Source: Bradyrhizobium sp. Rc3b
GTDB lineage: Bacteria > Pseudomonadota > Alphaproteobacteria > Rhizobiales > Xanthobacteraceae
Assembly (NCBI RefSeq): GCF_900114915.1
Contig: NZ_FOUS01000003.1
Span: forward strand, 434,001-498,000
DNA: 64,000 nucleotides
Direction of reading: 5' to 3'
Each line of letters opens with the position of its first letter. Positions within the stretch are counted from its first letter, which is position 1. Under the pieces are notes generated by a model that did no database searches, was not told where the DNA came from, and worked only from the letters and a program-made list of their open reading frames with translations. Positions 42,233 to 50,482 of this stretch are shown piece after piece. A program made the position numbers and the translations under genes.

Positions 42233-42633
42233 CGGATTGCTCCTCGTTGCGTCGCTTAAGTCCGGCGCAACCTTCTCTCGGTGACCCGGCTGGCTCGCGA
42301 AGGACATGGAAGGCACGTCCACGCATGACAGCCGGGACTTTTGACCGTGCTGAAATGCCAGCGCAGGCATAGGTTTTCGAGATGAGGCCTATGGCGAAGA
42401 TATAGGAATCTCATAAAAGCGGCGGTGCTGCTCGCGAGGCAACCTCACTGTCGTCCCGGACAAGCGAAACGCAGATCCGGGACGACGGTGGAGAATGGCG
42501 AGCCACCCCGCCTCTCCCGCACTTATGAAATCCCTATATCTCCCCCCTCTTCCCCATCTCGTTTTCAAATGCCTTTGGGGCCCATCCTGGCAATGCCGGC
42601 CGACTGACCGACACCAATTCCAGGAGGCCTGAC
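42233..42633. other. Divergent intergenic region upstream of kdp operon
   Basis: About 400 bases with no gene. The half next to kdp should hold the kdp promoter, but I see no canonical -35/-10 pair or recognisable KdpE box. The middle is the MITE-like hairpin at 42396-42544. The right end provides AGGAGG for the gene at 42634. Confidence 0.5.
42396..42544. repeat. MITE-like inverted repeat of about 149 bp
   Basis: Terminal arms GATATAGGAATCTCATAA (from 42399) and TTATGAAATCCCTATATC (to 42540) are reverse complements with a few mismatches. A second, inner hairpin is GTCGTCCCGGA ... TCCGGGACGAC (about 42453-42488). There is no coding capacity. The size and nested symmetry are typical of a non-autonomous mobile element or RNA-hairpin repeat. 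Confidence 0.6.
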
Positions 42634-43101
42634 ATGACCGCCCCTCTCCGACGCCTCGCCCCACCTTCCCTCGACCAGCAGCTTCGCGCGGCACCGGCGA
42701 TGACCCGGCCGTTGATGCTCGACATCATTGCGCACGCCTGCCGGCGCGTCCCCTCACTCGGCCAAGGCGAACGCGCCGCACGCATCATGCGCCTGATCGA
42801 CGTTGAAGCCTGGGCCGATGTGGCGCTGGCGCTGATCGAGCTCGAGCTGCCGATGTGGCAGGTCCGTCGCCTCGCCTATGACGAGGGCGAATGGCATTGT
42901 GCGCTGTCGCGCGAACGCGAGCTGCCGGACTGGCTGGATGCCGCTGTCGAGGCGCGCCATTCCGACCTCGCGCTGGCTCTGCTGTCGGCCTTCATCGAGG
43001 TCCGGACATCGGCTGCGGACGTGCCGCGGCCAAGCGTTCCTTCCGTTCGTCCCCTGCTGGATCCGCTGTGCGAGCCAGCCGTCTGCGACAATTTCAGTTG
43101 A
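42634..43101 (+). CDS. Hypothetical protein, 155 residues
   Basis: I do not recognise this protein. It is predicted mainly helical (LDIIAHACRRVPS, AARIMRLIDVEAWADVALALIELEL, AVEARHSDLALALLSAFIEV), soluble, with no signal peptide, and a Pro/Ser-rich C-terminal tail. AGGAGG sits 8 bases upstream of the ATG, so translation looks strong. It opens a run of three small co-directional genes next to, and divergent from, the kdp operon. Confidence 0.65.
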   Translation: MTAPLRRLAPPSLDQQLRAAPAMTRPLMLDIIAHACRRVPSLGQGERAARIMRLIDVEAWADVALALIELELPMWQVRRLAYDEGEWHCALSRERELPDWLDAAVEARHSDLALALLSAFIEVRTSAADVPRPSVPSVRPLLDPLCEPAVCDNFS

Positions 43102-43128
43102 AGCCTCCTGACAGAAGGATCCCGGAAA

Positions 43129-43320
43129 ATGCCGATGCTGACACATCGCTTTGAACAATCGCTTCACTGGGCCCAACGCCAGTCAGGGCTCTCGAAGATG
43201 CGCAGAGCCCGGCTCGAGCGCCTCGCGCTGCATGCGCTGACCGTACTCTCGATGGGCAGCGTTCTCACCGCCCTGATCGCGCTAAGAGCCGCCATCTATT
43301 TCTGGCATCTCGGGGATTGA
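43129..43320 (+). CDS. Hypothetical single-span membrane protein, 63 residues
   Basis: A basic, amphipathic N-terminal half (WAQRQSGLSKMRRARLERL) followed by one membrane helix (LTVLSMGSVLTALIALRAAIYFW). Lies 27 bases after the 155-residue gene and 5 bases before the next small gene. No family recognised. Confidence 0.55.
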   Translation: MPMLTHRFEQSLHWAQRQSGLSKMRRARLERLALHALTVLSMGSVLTALIALRAAIYFWHLGD

Positions 43321-43325
43321 CCACC

Positions 43326-43454
43326 ATGCCGCTCCTCAAGGGAAATCTCGAGCATGTGGTCACAATCACCATCCTGACCATGACGCTGAGCCTGATCTGG
43401 GGCGCGATCCTGACGCTCGTGATCACGCTTGTCGCGCGCGGGCTCGGCGTCTAG
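43326..43454 (+). CDS. Hypothetical single-span membrane peptide, 42 residues
   Basis: Begins MPLLKGNLEH and continues as one long hydrophobic helix (IWGAILTLVITLVARGL near its end). The start is 5 bases after the previous stop, without its own clear ribosome site, so coupled translation is likely. Its last four bases overlap the end of the convergent tetR gene. No family recognised. Confidence 0.5.
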   Translation: MPLLKGNLEHVVTITILTMTLSLIWGAILTLVITLVARGLGV

Positions 43455-44032
43455 TTCCTCGCTTCCCGCTCGATCAGCCGCGCCAATTCCGCCGCGGTGA
43501 CCTCGATCGGCCGGCCGCTGCGCTCGACCCGGGCCTGGATCAACGCGCCCTGGAGCGCCGACGTGCAGAGCACCGCAAGCGTTTCCGCGCGAGATCTGAC
43601 GAAGCCGTCAGCGACAAGCTTGTCGCGCAGGATCGACAGTCGCGCCGCATAGGCCTTGCGGCCGGCATCGGACAAGGCGCGCTCGCGCGGCGCAAGCTCG
43701 AGCAGCACGGTCGTAATCGGGCAGCCGTTGCGAAAGCCGGAGCCCTGCATCCAGCCCGCCAATAGTCTTGCATGCGCTCGCAAGAGGTCGGCGGTCGAGC
43801 CGCACTCTTCCGCGAGCCTGGCGACCGTCGCCGCGACGCGGCGGCCCGCCTCCTCCACGGCCGCCACCGCGATCGAGGACTTTCCATTCGGAAAGTAATG
43901 GTAGAGCGAGCCCTTCGGCGCACCGCTGACGTCGACGATGTCGTTCAGCCCGGTCCGGGCATAGCCCTGGCGGCGGAACAGTGTCACCGCGGCATTGATG
44001 ATGGGCTGGCGGTGTTTTGGCACGGCCGGCAT
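43451..44032 (-). CDS. TetR/AcrR family regulator, LmrA/YxaF-like
   Basis: A 193-residue repressor. The HTH is at about residues 26-46 (GLNDIVDVSGAPKGSLYHYF), and the C-terminal ligand domain with GSGFRNGCPITTVLLELAP resembles the LmrA/YxaF subgroup. Divergent from the crotonase gene, which it probably controls; a TAGACC half-site of the LmrA/YxaF type lies between them. The ligand is unknown. Confidence 0.85.
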   Translation of the reverse strand: MPAVPKHRQPIINAAVTLFRRQGYARTGLNDIVDVSGAPKGSLYHYFPNGKSSIAVAAVEEAGRRVAATVARLAEECGSTADLLRAHARLLAGWMQGSGFRNGCPITTVLLELAPRERALSDAGRKAYAARLSILRDKLVADGFVRSRAETLAVLCTSALQGALIQARVERSGRPIEVTAAELARLIEREARN

Positions 44033-44060
44033 GGCGCTCTCCCCCCTCGCACGAAATTAT

Positions 44061-44074
44061 ATTGATTGGTCTAC
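44061..44074. promoter_or_regulatory. Candidate operator of the TetR-type regulator
   Basis: ATTGATTGGTCTAC contains GGTCTA, which on the other strand reads TAGACC followed by AATC. LmrA/YxaF-type repressors recognise paired TAGACC half-sites as I recall; here only one half is well kept. It lies in the 86-base gap between the regulator and the crotonase gene. Confidence 0.3.
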
Positions 44075-44118
44075 ATCAGCCTCCGACAGTCAAGCCTGGT
44101 TCATGACAGGAGAGGCAA

Positions 44119-44859
44119 ATGCCAATGGGAGTGAGTTTTGAGGTGAGCGACGGCGTCGCGCGGATCGGGCTTGACGACGGCAAGGTCAATGTGATGTCGA
44201 CCACGATGCTGGGCGAGATCGGCGCGGCCTTCGACCGGGCCGAAAAGGAAGCCGAGATCGTGGTGCTGCGCTCGGCGCGGCCCGGCATCTTCTCGGCCGG
44301 CTTCGATCTCAAAGTGTTCGCCTCGGGCGATGCCGCCAAGAGCCTCGAGATGGTCCGCGCCGGCGCCGAGCTTGCGCTGCGGCTGATGTCGTTTCCGCAT
44401 CCGATCGTCGGCGTGATGGAAGGTCACGCCTTTCCGATGGGGGCGTTCCTGCTGCTCGCCTGCGACGTCAGGCTGGGCGCGCGCGGACCGCATCGCATGG
44501 GGCTGAACGAGGTCGCGATCGGCATCGCGCCGCCGAGCTTTGCCATCGAGCTCGCGCGCAGCCGCCTGCATCCGGCCTGGCTCAGCCGCACCGTCACGCT
44601 CGGCGAGATGTACGAGCCCGAGGAGGCGTTGACCGCCGGCTTCCTCGATCGGGTGGTTGCGCCCGAAGCCGTCGACAAAGCCCTTGAGGAGATCGTCGCG
44701 GCGTTGCGCGCGATCCACAAGCCGTCGCATGCGACCGCGAAGCAGCGCCTGCGCCAACCGGCCACGGACGCGATGCGGATTGCGATCGACCGTGAACTGA
44801 CCATGGCTGCCTATGAGGCGAGCAACCGGGCGCGCAGCGCGGTGGCGATGCCCGGTTGA
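44119..44859 (+). CDS. Enoyl-CoA hydratase/isomerase family protein, ECI-like
   Basis: A 246-residue crotonase-fold enzyme. The oxyanion loops are FSAGFDLKVFASGD and GHAFPMGAFLLLACD. The segment RMGLNEVAIGIAPPSFA matches the delta3,delta2-enoyl-CoA isomerase pattern (GLNE..LGI.AP), whose Glu is the catalytic base, rather than the two-Glu pattern of true hydratases. It would shift double bonds in fatty acyl-CoA. GGAGAGG sits 4 bases upstream of the ATG. Divergent from the TetR gene. Confidence 0.8.
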   Translation: MPMGVSFEVSDGVARIGLDDGKVNVMSTTMLGEIGAAFDRAEKEAEIVVLRSARPGIFSAGFDLKVFASGDAAKSLEMVRAGAELALRLMSFPHPIVGVMEGHAFPMGAFLLLACDVRLGARGPHRMGLNEVAIGIAPPSFAIELARSRLHPAWLSRTVTLGEMYEPEEALTAGFLDRVVAPEAVDKALEEIVAALRAIHKPSHATAKQRLRQPATDAMRIAIDRELTMAAYEASNRARSAVAMPG

Positions 44860-44928
44860 CGCCGCCTGTCCGACGGAAAAGACCCGGCCGATCTGGCGCA
44901 ATTCCAGGGAAACGTGTAGAGCGGTTTC

Positions 44929-45564
44929 ATGAGCATCAGCACCGTCAACGTCGTCGCCCACCCCCTAGTCCAGCACAAGCTCTCGCTGATGCGGGAGAAG
45001 GATCGCTCGACCAAGAGCTTTCGCGAGATCCTGAACGAGATCGGGATGCTGCTCGGCTACGAGGTGACGCGTGATTTGCCGCTGGAGCTGGTCGATATTG
45101 AAACGCCGATCGCACCGATGCAGGCGCCCAAGATCGCCGGCAAGAAGCTCACGCTGGCGCCGATCCTGCGCGCCGGCGTCGGCTTCCTCGACGGCATGCT
45201 GGCGCTGATGCCCTCGGCGCGCATCGCCCATATCGGGCTCTACCGCGACCCCGAGACGTTGCAGGCCGTGGAATATTACTTCAAGGCGCCGCAGGACCTG
45301 TCCGACCGCGCCGTGATCCTGATGGATCCGATGCTGGCGACCGGCAACTCGGCCTGCGCCGGTGCCTCCCTGCTCAAGGCCCGCGGCGCCCGCGACATCC
45401 GCTTCGTGTGCCTTCTGGCCGCGCCCGAGGGCATCGCCCAGTTCCAGAGCGAACACCCGGACGTGCCGATCTGGACCGCCGCGATCGACGAGCGGCTCAA
45501 CGACCACGGCTACATCGTGCCGGGCCTGGGCGATGCCGGCGACCGGATGTTCGGCACCAAGTAG
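44929..45564 (+). CDS. upp: Uracil phosphoribosyltransferase
   Basis: A 211-residue pyrimidine-salvage enzyme making UMP from uracil and PRPP. The PRPP loop is [16 protein letters not shown] and the C-terminal uracil-binding segment [18 protein letters not shown]; both are intact. Starts 69 bases after the crotonase gene and ends 33 bases before the acyl-CoA ligase, so it may be in the same unit although its role is unrelated. Confidence 0.96.
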   Translation: MSISTVNVVAHPLVQHKLSLMREKDRSTKSFREILNEIGMLLGYEVTRDLPLELVDIETPIAPMQAPKIAGKKLTLAPILRAGVGFLDGMLALMPSARIAHIGLYRDPETLQAVEYYFKAPQDLSDRAVILMDPMLATGNSACAGASLLKARGARDIRFVCLLAAPEGIAQFQSEHPDVPIWTAAIDERLNDHGYIVPGLGDAGDRMFGTK

Positions 45565-45597
45565 ACAGGTTGGCGCGATCGGGTTACTCCCCTTGCC

Positions 45598-47169
45598 ATG
45601 AGTGCCAATGCGTCTTCGCTGCAATCGCTGATCCGGACCGAGGCCGCCGCCAATCCCGCCTTCGTATGCGACGGCACGCCAGTCTCGCGCGCGGAATTGG
45701 CAGCCAAGATCGAGGCGACCGCGGCCTGGCTTGCGGCACAAGGCATCGGCAAGGGCGACGTGGTCGCAGTCTGGCTGGTCAACCGGATCGAATGGGTCGC
45801 GCTGCTATTCGCCGCCGCAAGATGTGGCGCGATCGTCGCGGCCGTCAATACACGCTACCGGAGCGCGGAAGTCGCGCATTTGCTTCGTTTGTCCGGCGCC
45901 AGGCTGATGGTGGTCGAGGCCGCATTCCGCTCGGTGGATTTTGCCGCGATCCTCACCGACATCGCCAAGGACGTGCCCGCGCTGCAACGGCTCGCGGTGA
46001 TCGGCGCGGATGCGATCCCGGCGCACTGGCCCTGTGTGCGGTTCGATGCTTTCGACAGGCCTTATCCGCCCGTCCCGCTGGCCCAGGACAACATCGACCT
46101 GCCGGTGCTGCTCTACACGACATCGGGCACCACCAAGGGGCCGAAGCTCGTCGCGCATTCGCAGCGGACGCTCACCACGCACGCGAGCTGCGTTGCTCGC
46201 GCGCTGCAGCTTCATCCGCAGCGTCATTCGCTGCTGGCCATGCTGCCGTTCTGCGGCACCTTCGGCATGACGAGCCTGCTCGGCTTCGTCGCGGCGGGTG
46301 CGACCGTCCACGTGCTCGACGCCTTCGAGGCGGCGCCGGCGCTGAAGATCCTCGGCGAGCACAAGATCACGCACGCCTTCGGCTCCGACGAGATGTTCCG
46401 GCGCATCCTCGCCCTCACCGATGCACCCCGGCCGTTTCCGCATCTGGAAGTCTGCGGCTTCGCCGCGTTCCAGCCTGGCTGGCGCGAGCTTGCCGCGGAG
46501 GCCGAGGCGCGCGGCCTGCCGCTGTTCGGCCTCTACGGGTCGAGCGAGGTTCAGGCCCTATTCTCGATCGCCCGCCCCATCGATGCCTTCGCCGACCGCA
46601 TCGAGGGCGGCGGCTGGCCGATGTCGGCCGACGCAAAGGTACGCGTGCGCGACACCGAGACCGGCGAGCTTGCGGCTAGCGGCATTTCCGGCGAGATCGA
46701 GATCAACGCGCCGTCAAGTTTCCTCGGCTATTTCAACAATCCGGATGCGACGCGCGATGCGCTCACCGCGGACGGGTTCTTCCGCACCGGCGACATCGGC
46801 CGGCTGCGGGGCGACGGCTCCTTCGTCTACGAGACCCGCGCGGGCGATGCCATGCGGCTCGGCGGCTTCCTCGTCGCGCCCGGCGAGATCGAGGACGAGC
46901 TCAAATCATGTGCCGGTGTGGCCGACGCCCAAGTGGTTGCAGTCGATCTCAAGGGTCAGGCGCGCTGCGTCGCCTTCGTGATCCCGGCGAAGGAGCCGCC
47001 AATGCAGGAGACGCTGGTCGCGCGCCTGCGCGAGCGGCTCGCCGGCTACAAGGTCCCGGCCCGGATCTATGTAGTGGAGGCCTTCCCGGTCACCGACAGC
47101 GCCAACGGCATGAAGATCCAGCGCGCCAGGCTTCGCGCCATGGCGATGGAGCGGATCGCCGCCGAATAG
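45598..47169 (+). CDS. AMP-dependent acyl-CoA synthetase/ligase
   Basis: A 523-residue adenylating enzyme. The AMP-binding loop is LLYTTSGTTKGPKL, then GLYGSSEVQAL, the hinge FRTGDIGRL and the C-terminal lysine region NGMKIQRARLR. It activates a carboxylic acid as the acyl-adenylate and transfers it to CoA in the cytosol. Neighbouring acyl-CoA dehydrogenase, MaoC hydratase and CitE-like lyase genes suggest the substrate enters a short CoA pathway. The acid is not readable from sequence. Confidence 0.9.
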   Translation: MSANASSLQSLIRTEAAANPAFVCDGTPVSRAELAAKIEATAAWLAAQGIGKGDVVAVWLVNRIEWVALLFAAARCGAIVAAVNTRYRSAEVAHLLRLSGARLMVVEAAFRSVDFAAILTDIAKDVPALQRLAVIGADAIPAHWPCVRFDAFDRPYPPVPLAQDNIDLPVLLYTTSGTTKGPKLVAHSQRTLTTHASCVARALQLHPQRHSLLAMLPFCGTFGMTSLLGFVAAGATVHVLDAFEAAPALKILGEHKITHAFGSDEMFRRILALTDAPRPFPHLEVCGFAAFQPGWRELAAEAEARGLPLFGLYGSSEVQALFSIARPIDAFADRIEGGGWPMSADAKVRVRDTETGELAASGISGEIEINAPSSFLGYFNNPDATRDALTADGFFRTGDIGRLRGDGSFVYETRAGDAMRLGGFLVAPGEIEDELKSCAGVADAQVVAVDLKGQARCVAFVIPAKEPPMQETLVARLRERLAGYKVPARIYVVEAFPVTDSANGMKIQRARLRAMAMERIAAE

Positions 47170-47202
47170 GCGGGCCCATTTGCTTTGCGCCACAAGGCTC
47201 GT

Positions 47203-48369
47203 TCAGTACGACTTCGCGAGCCCCAGCACCTTCTCCGCGATGAAGCTGAGCGCGAGCTGCGGGCTGACCGGCGCGATGCGCGGAATCAGCACCTCGCGCA
47301 AATAGCGCTCGACGTGGAATTCCTTGGCGTAGCCGAAGCCGCCGTGGGTCATCACGGCCTGCTCGCAGGCCGAGAAGCCCGCTTCGCCCGCAAGGTATTT
47401 TGCGGCATTGGCCGCGGCGCCACAGGGCATGCCCTTGTCATATTGCCAGGCCGCCGACATCACCATCAGCCAGGCCGCCTCGAGCTCGACCCAGTTCACC
47501 GCGAGCGGATGCTGGATGCCCTGGTTCTTGCCGATCGGCCGATTGAACACCACGCGCGTCTTGGCATATTCAGTGGCGCGCGCCAGCGCCAGCTTGCCGA
47601 GGCCAACCGCCTCCGCCGCGATCAGGATGCGCTCGGGGTTCATGCCTTCGAGGATGTACTGAAAACCCTTGCCCTCTTCGCCGATGCGATCCTCCATCGG
47701 GATCTCAAAATCTTCGAAGAACAGCTCGTTGGAATCGACGATCTTGCGGCCCATCTTCTCGATCTCGTGGACCTTGATTCTGGTGCGGTCGAAATCGGTG
47801 TAGAACAGGCTGAGGCCGTGGGTCGGCGAGCGTACCTCTTCCAGCGGCGTGGTGCGGGCCAGCAACAGGATCTTGTGCGCGACCTGCGCGGTCGAGATCC
47901 ACACCTTCTGGCCGTTGACGATGTAACGGTCGTTCTTGGCGACCGCACGGGTCTTCAGCTGCGTGGTGTTGAGGCCGGTGTTGGGCTCGGTGACGGCAAA
48001 GCACGCCTTCTCGCGGCCCTCCACCATCGGCGGCAGCATGCGCCTTCGCTGCTCCTCGGTGCCGAACACGACCACCGGATTGAGGCCGAACACGTTGATG
48101 TGCACGGCGGATGCGCCAGACATCCCGGCGCCGGACTCGGCGATGGTGCGCATCATGATCGCAGCTTCGGTGATGCCGAGCCCCGAGCCGCCATATTCCT
48201 CCGGCACGCAGATGCCGAGCCAGCCGGCGTCGGCAAGCGCCTTATGAAAATCGTGCGGGAAGCCGCCGTCGTGGTCCTTCTTCAGCCAATAGGCATCCGG
48301 AAAGCCTTCGCAGATCTTGGCGATGGCGTCGCGAATGGCTTCCTGCTGATCGGTGAGCGCGAAATCCAT
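47203..48369 (-). CDS. Acyl-CoA dehydrogenase family protein
   Basis: A 388-residue flavoenzyme with the three ACAD domains: CFAVTEPNTGLNTTQLKTRA (FAD/substrate), VNGQKVWISTAQVA, and HGGFGYAKEF at the C-terminal helical bundle. The usual C-terminal catalytic Glu (YEGT) is replaced by RIAPVS; E246 in EGMNPERILI sits where isovaleryl-CoA dehydrogenase keeps its base. I chose the ATG at 48369, behind CGGAG; reading from 48435 adds an unrelated 22-residue stretch. Divergent from the MaoC gene. Confidence 0.88.
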   Translation of the reverse strand: MDFALTDQQEAIRDAIAKICEGFPDAYWLKKDHDGGFPHDFHKALADAGWLGICVPEEYGGSGLGITEAAIMMRTIAESGAGMSGASAVHINVFGLNPVVVFGTEEQRRRMLPPMVEGREKACFAVTEPNTGLNTTQLKTRAVAKNDRYIVNGQKVWISTAQVAHKILLLARTTPLEEVRSPTHGLSLFYTDFDRTRIKVHEIEKMGRKIVDSNELFFEDFEIPMEDRIGEEGKGFQYILEGMNPERILIAAEAVGLGKLALARATEYAKTRVVFNRPIGKNQGIQHPLAVNWVELEAAWLMVMSAAWQYDKGMPCGAAANAAKYLAGEAGFSACEQAVMTHGGFGYAKEFHVERYLREVLIPRIAPVSPQLALSFIAEKVLGLAKSY

Positions 48370-48601
48370 GATCTTGATCTCCGTCTTGGGAGCCGCGACC
48401 GCGCCATCTCCCGTCTCTTCGCGTTCCCCGCTCAAAGGCCGTGGCCGCTTGCGTCGCGCCCTGACGTGCCCTTGCCTGGGTTCTTAGCTCGAAAAACCGC
48501 GTACAGATACGTGAATTTGTCTATCAACTGTGTCTACCATGCATAGGGTCATGCGACGTAAAGCGATGAGCGCGCCGTTATTTCGCAGGGAGGAAACCGC
48601 G

Positions 48602-49054
48602 ATGGCCGGACTTTATTTCGAAGACTTTTCCGTAGGCCAGGAGTTCAGGCATCCGCTGACCCGGACCGTCACGGAGATGGACAACACCATGTTCAGCTTG
48701 CTGACGCTCAATCCGCAGCCGCTGCATATCGACGCGCATTTCGCCGAAAAGACCGAATTCGGTCAGCGCATTTTCAACAGCCTTTACACCCTCGGCATCA
48801 TGATCGGCATGACGGTCTATGATACGACCATGGGGACCACCGTTGCCAATCTCGGCATGACCGACGTCACCTTTCCAAAACCGGTTTTCCATGGCGATAC
48901 GTTGCGGGCGACGACAAAGGTGCTCTCGGTGCGGGAATCCAAATCGCGGCCCAAGGCCGGCATCGTCGAGTTCGAGCACCATGCCTTGAACCAGAACGAC
49001 GAGATCGTCGGCAAATGCCGCCGCATGGCGATGATGCACAAGAGGCCGGTCTGA
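48602..49054 (+). CDS. MaoC family dehydratase
   Basis: A 150-residue hot-dog-fold enzyme adding or removing water at an enoyl-CoA. The hydratase-2-like motif reads TLNPQPLHIDAHFA. GGGAGG lies 7 bases upstream of the ATG at 48602. The stop overlaps the next ATG (TGATG), tying it to the CitE-like lyase. Such pairs act on C4-C5 branched dicarboxyl-CoA esters (mesaconyl-, itaconyl- or methylmalyl-CoA); which one is an inference. Confidence 0.88.
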   Translation: MAGLYFEDFSVGQEFRHPLTRTVTEMDNTMFSLLTLNPQPLHIDAHFAEKTEFGQRIFNSLYTLGIMIGMTVYDTTMGTTVANLGMTDVTFPKPVFHGDTLRATTKVLSVRESKSRPKAGIVEFEHHALNQNDEIVGKCRRMAMMHKRPV

Positions 49055-49905
49055 TGCGTTCGATGCTGTTCGTGCCGGGCGATTCCCCGCGCAAATTCGA
49101 GAAGGCGAGCGAAGGCAAGGCCGACGCGCTGATCATCGACCTCGAGGATTCCGTCGTCACCGAGAAGAAGGCGGAGGCGCGCGGGTTGACGCTCACGATG
49201 CTGAAGGGCCGCCCCGGCCCGCACCAGCTCTATGTCCGCGTCAACGCGCTCGACACCGGCATGACGCTCGCCGATCTCGCCGCGGTGATGCCGGGCAAGC
49301 CCGACGGCATCGTGCTGCCGAAATCGCAGGGCGGTGATGACGTAAGGCAGGTCGCAACCTGGCTCGAAGCCCTAGAAGCCGCGGCCGGCACGGAGCTGGG
49401 CTCAACCCGCATCGTTTGCGTGGCGACCGAAACCGCGGGCTCGATCTTCGGCCTCGGCAGCTACAAGGGCTGCTCCCCTCGCCTCGCCGGCCTCATGTGG
49501 GGCGCGGAAGATCTCTCGGCTTCGCTCGGCGCCACCGAAAAGGCGTCCGGCGGCGTGTTCCATAGCCCCTATCGTCTCGCGCGAGATCTCTGCCTGATGG
49601 CGGCGGCCGCGGCCGAGGTCGCGCCGATCGATACCGTCTATACGGACATCGATAACCTCGCCGGCCTGGAAGCCGAAACACGCGCGGCGCGCCGCGACGG
49701 GTTTTCCGCCAAGGCGCTGATCCATCCCAAGCATGTCGACGTCGTCAACGCCGCCTTCGCGCCGACCGAAGCCGAACGCACCTGGGCGGAGAAAGTGATC
49801 GCGGCGTTTGCCAGCAATCCCAATTCCGGAACGCTGCGGCTCGACGGCCAGATGATCGACAAGCCGCATCTTCGCGCCGCGAAGAAGATCCTCGGCCAGC
49901 CCTAG
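49054..49905 (+). CDS. CitE/HpcH-type CoA ester lyase
   Basis: A 283-residue TIM-barrel lyase. Metal and substrate residues are seen in IIDLEDSV, the Arg of YVRVN, the Glu of VATETAGSIF and MWGAEDLSASLG. Members split malyl-CoA, beta-methylmalyl-CoA or citramalyl-CoA. Coupled to the MaoC gene by a one-base overlap, so hydration and cleavage probably follow each other. The start at 49054 begins MRSMLFVPGDSPRK, typical of the family. Confidence 0.9.
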   Translation: MRSMLFVPGDSPRKFEKASEGKADALIIDLEDSVVTEKKAEARGLTLTMLKGRPGPHQLYVRVNALDTGMTLADLAAVMPGKPDGIVLPKSQGGDDVRQVATWLEALEAAAGTELGSTRIVCVATETAGSIFGLGSYKGCSPRLAGLMWGAEDLSASLGATEKASGGVFHSPYRLARDLCLMAAAAAEVAPIDTVYTDIDNLAGLEAETRAARRDGFSAKALIHPKHVDVVNAAFAPTEAERTWAEKVIAAFASNPNSGTLRLDGQMIDKPHLRAAKKILGQP

Positions 49906-49906
49906 G

Positions 49907-49921
49907 GCAGCCGGGGGCTGC
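49907..49921. terminator. Short GC hairpin after the lyase gene
   Basis: GCAGCC-GGG-GGCTGC, a 6-bp stem with a 3-base loop, 2 bases after the stop of the lyase gene and before the convergent exported-protein gene. There is no T tract, so termination is only suggested. Confidence 0.3.
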
Positions 49922-49951
49922 GGCCGAAGGCGTCGGCTCGAAGCTGCGGCC

Positions 49952-50335
49952 TTAGTCGAACCCCTGAACCGGCGGCGCCGAGGCTTGCGCCGGAGCGGCG
50001 GGAGCGGCCTGAACCGGCGGAGCCGGATTGCCAGCAGCTCGCATCTGACCGTTGGCTGCCATCGCCTCGCGGGTGCGCGTCGGGCTCCTGGTCGCGGCCG
50101 CGCGGCGCGGCGGCGGCCGATGTCCTGCCGAGTGCGAACCTCTCATACCCCAGGACCGAGCGATCGAAGGTCCGGCAGTGTAGCCGATCAAGGCTCCGGC
50201 AACCGCCCCGACCGGGCCCAGCACGACCGCGCCGGAGACGGCACCGAGTGCTGCATCGCCGGCGCGCTCCTGCGCAACCGCGCTCACGGGCACACACGCC
50301 AGCATTGCGACAGCAGTAATCAGAGCCTTGGTCAT
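49952..50335 (-). CDS. Exported glycine-zipper protein, unknown function
   Basis: A 127-residue protein with a signal peptide (TKALITAVAMLACVPVSAVAQE, cleavage likely after VAQ or AVA), a glycine-rich hydrophobic segment (GAVSGAVVLGPVGAVAGALIGYTAG) of the glycine-zipper type, then an Arg/Pro-rich middle and an Ala/Pro-rich tail. GGGAGG lies 7 bases upstream of the ATG. It is likely periplasmic or outer-membrane associated. No specific family recognised. Confidence 0.7.
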   Translation of the reverse strand: MTKALITAVAMLACVPVSAVAQERAGDAALGAVSGAVVLGPVGAVAGALIGYTAGPSIARSWGMRGSHSAGHRPPPRRAAATRSPTRTREAMAANGQMRAAGNPAPPVQAAPAAPAQASAPPVQGFD

Positions 50336-50482
50336 CGGAGCGCCTCCCTCGCGGGAAATCACTCGTTCCCAAATATGGCCACAGGAGGTTCGCTTGCCGG
50401 CCAACAAATGGCAATCGGCGGGTGGAACTCCCCTGGCGCAGGGCTGCCGCCGCCAACCGGCGGTTGCGACGGCGGCGTGGAA

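Noticed and set aside
42233..42395. KdpE operator or c-di-AMP riboswitch upstream of kdp
   Set aside because: No T-rich KdpE-like box and no recognisable riboswitch stems in the short leader.
48518..48536. Direct repeat TGTCTA x2 upstream of the MaoC gene as an operator
   Set aside because: Six-base match only, 13 bases apart, no symmetry; could be chance.
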